DNA of 64,000 bases, from positions 81,578 through 145,577 of the forward strand of contig PYGH01000005.1 in the NCBI GenBank assembly GCA_003014445.1, written 5' to 3'. Below, piece after piece: positions 60,564 through 64,000 of the stretch. The position numbers and the translations under genes are program-made. The stretch's first letter is position 1; each line of letters begins with the position of its first letter. The DNA comes from Fusobacterium naviforme. Its GTDB lineage: Bacteria > Bacillota > Clostridia > Lachnospirales > Lachnospiraceae. The notes under the pieces are model-generated. The model worked only from the letters and a program-made list of their open reading frames with translations. It was not told the origin of the DNA and searched no databases.

Positions 60564-61658
60564 ATGAAATATTGTCCGGATTGCGATATGGAGTTCATAG
60601 ACAGTGTGGAGCACTGCACGGACTGCGGAAAAGCTCTGGTAGATAAGGATGCCTATCTCGCGACGCAGGCAGAGCGGGAGGCAGAGACAGAGCGCGCCGC
60701 AGCGGAAAGAAGGGCTGCGCAGGAAGCTCTGCTGAAACAGGCCGAAGAGGAGGCCCTCCGGAATGCCCCCGCTCCCGCCCCTGCTGTATACGTGAAGCGG
60801 GCAGATCGCTATGAGGATCTGAAATCCTCTGCCTCTGCCTTTCTTCTGGTCGGTGCGATCATGGCTGTATTGGCAGTGCTGAGCTTTGGCAGCGCGCTGC
60901 ACCTGCCCTTTACCCTGCCCGGCAATATCATGCTGAAGCTGATGTTTATAGTCCTCGCACTGGGCTCCTTCGGCATCTATCTAAAGACCGCCGCCGCCGC
61001 AAAAGCGATTCAGGGTCAGATCGCCGAAGAACAGACCGCGACTGAGCAGCTCACGCAGTGGTTTTTAGACAACTACAGCGCTGCACAGATCGACGAGACG
61101 ATCCTCCGGGAGCAAGGTACGCTCCGCCCGGAGGTACTCGCACTGAAACGCATGGAGCTCATTCAGGACTGCTTCATCACCCACTACGATCTCGCAGACC
61201 AGAGCTATGTTGACGCGCTCGCAGAGGATATCTACGGCAAGCTCTATCCGGAAGAGGATGAAAGCGCTCCCTTATCCGTCACTGCTCCGGATGAGGAAGA
61301 ATATGCTGACGGCACTATAGTAAATGAGACCCTTGAGGATGCTCCGCCATCTGAGACCTCTCAGCCTGATGCGACTGATGTTGGCAGCTGCGCAACAGAC
61401 GAGGCAGGCCCAGACACATCGCTATCCGATCCGGACTCCAGCGGAGCCGAAGAACCATCCAATTCCAAGGCACACGCAGATTACTCCCCGAAAAATATCG
61501 AAAATAAAAATTCCGACGAAAACGCTGAACAGAAAGCAGCCAATTCAGATTCCGAGACTGACTATCAAGCAGACGGAACAAAGGAAGTTAAAACTGAAGA
61601 AACAGATGAACTCATAGAAACAACAGACGCTTCAGAAGTGAAAGATACAGAGAACTGA
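60564..61658 (+). CDS. Zinc-ribbon membrane protein with acidic tail
   Basis: A 364-residue protein of unknown function. It starts with a zinc ribbon (MKYCPDCDMEFIDSVEHCTD then CGK), continues with an Ala/Glu coiled-coil-like helix (residues 35-75), two membrane helices (FLLVGAIMAVLAVLSFGSAL and LKLMFIVLALGSFGIYL), a helical cytosolic part and a disordered acidic tail rich in Asp, Glu, Ser and Asn. The tail's codons are more AT-rich than the body, suggesting recent low-complexity growth. GGAG lies 6 bases before ATG 60564. Confidence 0.8.
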   Translation: MKYCPDCDMEFIDSVEHCTDCGKALVDKDAYLATQAEREAETERAAAERRAAQEALLKQAEEEALRNAPAPAPAVYVKRADRYEDLKSSASAFLLVGAIMAVLAVLSFGSALHLPFTLPGNIMLKLMFIVLALGSFGIYLKTAAAAKAIQGQIAEEQTATEQLTQWFLDNYSAAQIDETILREQGTLRPEVLALKRMELIQDCFITHYDLADQSYVDALAEDIYGKLYPEEDESAPLSVTAPDEEEYADGTIVNETLEDAPPSETSQPDATDVGSCATDEAGPDTSLSDPDSSGAEEPSNSKAHADYSPKNIENKNSDENAEQKAANSDSETDYQADGTKEVKTEETDELIETTDASEVKDTEN

Positions 61659-61674
61659 TAGCTATATCCTACAG

Positions 61675-61711
61675 GAGCCCTCCCACAATTGCAAGTGGGA
61701 AGGCTCTTTTT
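61675..61711 (+). terminator. Intrinsic terminator
   Basis: Stem GAGCC(C)TCCCAC / GTGGGA(A)GGCTC (61675-61686 with 61695-61706), an 8-nt loop, then TTTTT. It marks the end of the core region. Confidence 0.88.
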
Positions 61712-61814
61712 ATACTCATTTTATAACTGATTGGCAGGAGCTGATGTGATTCAGCACTATATATATAGAGAAACAGGTAAAATCTAAAAATCAATTTATA
61801 CCAATATGTCTCTA

Positions 61815-62545
61815 CTATTCTCTTAATTTATTTTCAAATATTTCTACAATAGTCTTTTCGGTGCCTACCATTCCTGGAGATGCAATTAATCCCATATGTT
61901 TCATAGTTAATTCCGGTGTTTTCCCATTTATTCCATGTATATCATAAATATACACACCATTCATAGCCAGGTCTGCGGATTTGATAAATGTCTCTTCACG
62001 CAGAACAATACCCTTTGACCCATAATAGCCAAACAATTTTGAAAAAAAGCTCCTGGTACTTCGCAGGCTTAGTTTCAATCGTTTCTATCCTTCCGTCCAA
62101 GATTTTGAAAAGCTGAATCTCACGCTTTCGGTAATCCTTCAGGTTGACTTTAGAGGACCCGATCCGAATATATCGTTTTCCCCTGAAAGCAGTAGGTATC
62201 TCTTCCGCCGCAGGTATAATGAGTATAACGACCCGGTTTCCATTGATTATTTCTTCTTCAAATGAAAATTAATGCTTGGAGAAAGATTCCTTGCCAGATA
62301 GTTTTGATATGGCTCTTTATTATGTTCACAGTATTGATTAAAGTCCGTACCAACTATCTCGTGAGTTTCATTGTTAACGCCCCACACGAAAAAGCGTATT
62401 TTCTATAATGAAAAGCTGCCGCATTAGACAGAGCAGAAACATATTCGCCTAATGCCTCCGGCTGGAACCAGTCTTCCTTGAACTCAAACCATTCCTGTTC
62501 ATCATTATAATTACATAGATCTAAAATGATTGATTTAACATCCAT
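61815..62545 (-). pseudogene. Frameshifted AlbA_2 (Schlafen / divergent AAA-4) domain protein
   Basis: Joined across frames, the minus strand encodes a putative ATP-binding AlbA_2-type protein: start ATG 62545 (AAAGGAAA upstream), EEWFEFKEDWF-like QEWFEFKEDWFQPEALGEYV, SALSNAAAFHYRKYAF, then in another frame GVNNETHEIVGTDFNQYCEH, IINGNRVVILIIPAAEEIPT and AFRGKRYIRIGSSKVNLKDY, then SKLFGYYGSKGIVLREETFI. Three frameshifts are needed, at T/A runs near 62389-62393, 62260-62262 and 62042-62048. About 240 residues remain, roughly half of usual length, with an unrelated-looking last 45 residues. Low GC unlike the core. Confidence 0.8.
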
Positions 62546-62677
62546 GATGATTTCCTTTCCCAAGTTCTATTCCCAAGGTGCATTATGTCACATGAGGAAT
62601 AGATTTTGGTGTAAATTAGTTGCTAATTATTATATAGATCATATGTACAGCAAAGCAGTGATCAAATAACGTGATTG

Positions 62678-62740
62678 CTATTGACACACAAGCGCCGAAT
62701 AAATCGGTCAACTATTTTCTGTCATATTCGACGTCAATAG
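62678..62740. repeat. 63-base element with terminal inverted repeat
   Basis: CTATTGAC (62678-62685) and GTCAATAG (62733-62740) are perfect 8-bp inverted ends of a 63-base stretch that itself holds CCGA/TCGG. It directly borders the stem-loop cluster. Confidence 0.35.
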
Positions 62741-63008
62741 TAGGTCCTCAAAATGAAGGCTTACTACCATTTCAGTAATTCAAAATGACAATCAGCAATA
62801 CACCGCAAGTCCTCTCTTGAAAGACTTGCGGTTTTTTCCAGATATTAGTGGTAAGTCATCAAATTGAAGACTTACCATCTTTTCAGCAATCATTTTACAT
62901 GTTAGCAGTAACAACTCCAAAAATCCTCAAAATGAGAACAGTAATGCTTTTTCAACAAATTTCCGAGACGATTCTTTTTTCCAAAGTCTCATTTTAAGAC
63001 TTTGCGGT
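62741..63008. repeat. Cluster of diverged stem-loop repeats
   Basis: Five related units of about 22-26 bases near 62741, 62806, 62851, 62919 and 62983 share the pattern AGTC-TCAAAATGA-GACTT, each able to form a small hairpin (for example GGTAAGTC/GACTTACC at 62850-62876). Two larger, diverged direct repeats of about 110 bases seem to contain them. There is no ORF here. Confidence 0.45.
62802..62837 (+). terminator. Terminator-like member of the stem-loop cluster
   Basis: Perfect 10-bp stem ACCGCAAGTC / GACTTGCGGT (62802-62811 with 62823-62832), an 11-nt loop and TTTTTT. By sequence it is the second unit of the repeat cluster. Confidence 0.6.
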
Positions 63009-63099
63009 AATTTTCATGATTGCCTTATAATTCCATCCCTGATCGTGATCTCTTTTTCATTCGGATCTGCCCCCGCTCCAGTCGTTCAAAATCATAACT

Positions 63100-63860
63100 T
63101 TATCTGAGCAGTTCTTCCGCCTTTTCCGGGCCAATAAGCCTGCGGATCCTGCCGTAGTCCATCACCTGTTCCTTCAAGGAGCGGTTCTCAGCGATCACCC
63201 CTTCCAGACGCCGCTCCGACCGCTCATGCCGCTTAAACAGATCATTATACCGGGATAGCAGGTTCCGGTACTTTTCCCGCAGATCTAGATAGGCACGCTT
63301 GACCGAACGCAGCACCTTAAGGATTTTATTGAACAACGGTTTTACCTTTTTCTCCTTGTAGGACTTTACAGACTCCAGAGTGACACTGGCGGCAGCACTT
63401 TCTCCGCTATGCCGTCAAATCCGGCTGTGACCTCCTGCACGCCCTTAAGGACCAGTGCGAGCTTATCGAGCTTCTCCTGTTTTTTCTCCAGCGTCTGACC
63501 CACCGTCTGCAGCTCTGCTTCCGACTCCAAGATATCCGCTTCAAGGCCTGTCAGAGAGCTCTCCAGATCTGCTGAACGCTCCTCCAGTTTCGTCAGACGT
63601 TCCTTTTCCTTCATGACCTTGAACTGAGTGACGCTCAAATGTTCCTCGCCGCTTCCGCGTTCCCCGCGTTCAATATCATGATAGCCGTAAGACCTCATCA
63701 GGCGGATGGCGTCATCCTGCAGAACCGTATAGGACTTGACAAGACTGGGCTTTCCGGCCTTGCCGAGGACTGGATTGCCGGCCGCGTCCAGCTCCGGACG
63801 GGACGCCCATTTCTTGCTGGAGCTGACCTGCATGATTGTTTCTTTGACTGTCCGGACCAC
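63100..63860 (-). pseudogene. Truncated, frameshifted mobilization protein (Pre/Mob relaxase C-terminal part)
   Basis: The minus strand encodes the middle and C-terminal part of a plasmid Pre/Mob-type relaxase: SKKWASRPELDAAGNPVLGK, TVLQDDAIRLMRSYGYHDIE, EEHLSVTQFKVMKEKERL and a long coiled coil. A frameshift around 63400-63410 is required to join ESAAASVTLESVKSYKEKK with the last segment FNKILKVLRSVKRAYLDLRE and the end GPEKAEELLR. The N-terminal catalytic part is missing; the sequence stops abruptly at a CRISPR half repeat near 63860. Remnant of a mobilizable plasmid or integrative element. Confidence 0.8.
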
Positions 63861-64000
63861 GCGGGGAACATGGGAAAAGCTCCATCACAGCGAGTTTTTC
63901 CCAGGGATCATCCCCGCTGCGCGGGGAACATCGCAGATTGACCGGGGAGACCATGAAGGGCTGAGAGATCATCCCCGCTGCGCGGGGAACATCGCTTTAT
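63860..64000 (-). CRISPR. End of a type I-E-like CRISPR array
   Basis: Two copies of a repeat with the core GATCATCCCCGCTGCGCGGG then GAACATCGC occur at 63906-63934 and 63967-63995, exactly 61 bases apart, as expected for about 28-29-base repeats and 32-33-base spacers. A half copy (CGCGGGGAACAT, 63860-63871) ends the series. In the minus orientation the repeat reads TGTTCCCCGCGCAGCGGGGA then TGATCC, typical of type I-E. The leader and cas genes should lie to the right, outside the window, so this would be the leader-distal end. Confidence 0.85.

Noticed and set aside
62741..63008. Hairpin cluster as a second CRISPR array
   Set aside because: Units are diverged, unevenly spaced (about 45-68 bases) and palindromic in themselves; no constant repeat/spacer pattern.
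63712..63972. ORF running through the CRISPR repeats
   Set aside because: It reads through the repeats and overlaps the mob remnant in another frame; no independent support.

Overview
The window reads as chromosomal DNA of an anaerobic, GC-rich Firmicute, most likely a Lachnospiraceae-type clostridium (inference). Supporting signs are strong GGAGG ribosome binding sites, a CIRCE operator in front of clpB, meso-diaminopimelate dehydrogenase, a fused 2-hydroxyacyl-CoA dehydratase activase-like giant protein, tryptophanase with RidA and an NSS transporter, GerMN and AIM24 proteins, and SelD together with YqeB and YqeC. No rRNA, tRNA or complete insertion sequence was seen.

Layout. 0-9 kb: rpsJ at the start of an S10 operon running off the left edge, an acidic lipoprotein, an RNA-methyltransferase-like protein, a sugar nucleotidyltransferase/HAD phosphatase fusion, AIM24, mscL, a papain-fold protein with a Nudix hydrolase, an unknown polytopic protein, and a FeoB-associated Cys-rich peptide divergent from a DtxR-type regulator. 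9.7-15.3 kb: an ArsB/NhaD-type antiporter with a cytidylate-kinase-like protein, ddh, a lone ABC ATPase and a lone citC. 15.4-26.5 kb: selD, a dicarboxylate symporter, a zinc-ribbon protein next to a broken gene, PAP2, NhaC, yqeC-yqeB (selenium-dependent molybdenum hydroxylase maturation) and a csoR-copA copper operon whose copA carries an in-frame copZ-like tail. 26.8-33.1 kb: a PucR regulator and a three-gene ABC importer. 33.2-35.7 kb: an aromatic amino acid operon (DAHP synthase, aroB) behind a Phe/Tyr leader-peptide attenuator. 35.8-41.4 kb: a YheO/DauR-like regulator divergent from ridA-tnaA-NSS transporter. 41.4-52 kb: glmS, glutaminase, a LysR regulator, the giant activase protein, a MocA-like nucleotidyltransferase and an FlK-like thioesterase. 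52.4-61.7 kb: clpB under CIRCE control, comEC, a GerMN lipoprotein with a histidine kinase, and a zinc-ribbon membrane protein.

From about 61.7 kb the sequence becomes visibly AT-richer and accessory. It holds a frameshifted AlbA_2/Schlafen-type gene, a cluster of diverged stem-loops, a truncated and frameshifted mobilization (Pre/Mob) gene, and the end of a type I-E-like CRISPR array that runs off the right edge.

Functional themes are amino acid and nitrogen handling (tryptophanase, glutaminase, glmS, ddh, the shikimate entry), labile selenium for molybdenum hydroxylases (selD, yqeB, yqeC and the mocA-like gene, spread over three places), and metal homeostasis (csoR/copA/copZ, DtxR-type regulator, FeoB-associated peptide). 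The most interesting new-looking items are the compact Phe/Tyr attenuator whose leader peptide start site is itself sequestered, the internal copZ start inside copA, the comEC A11 tract sitting on the clpB CIRCE/promoter, and the junction between CRISPR and mob.
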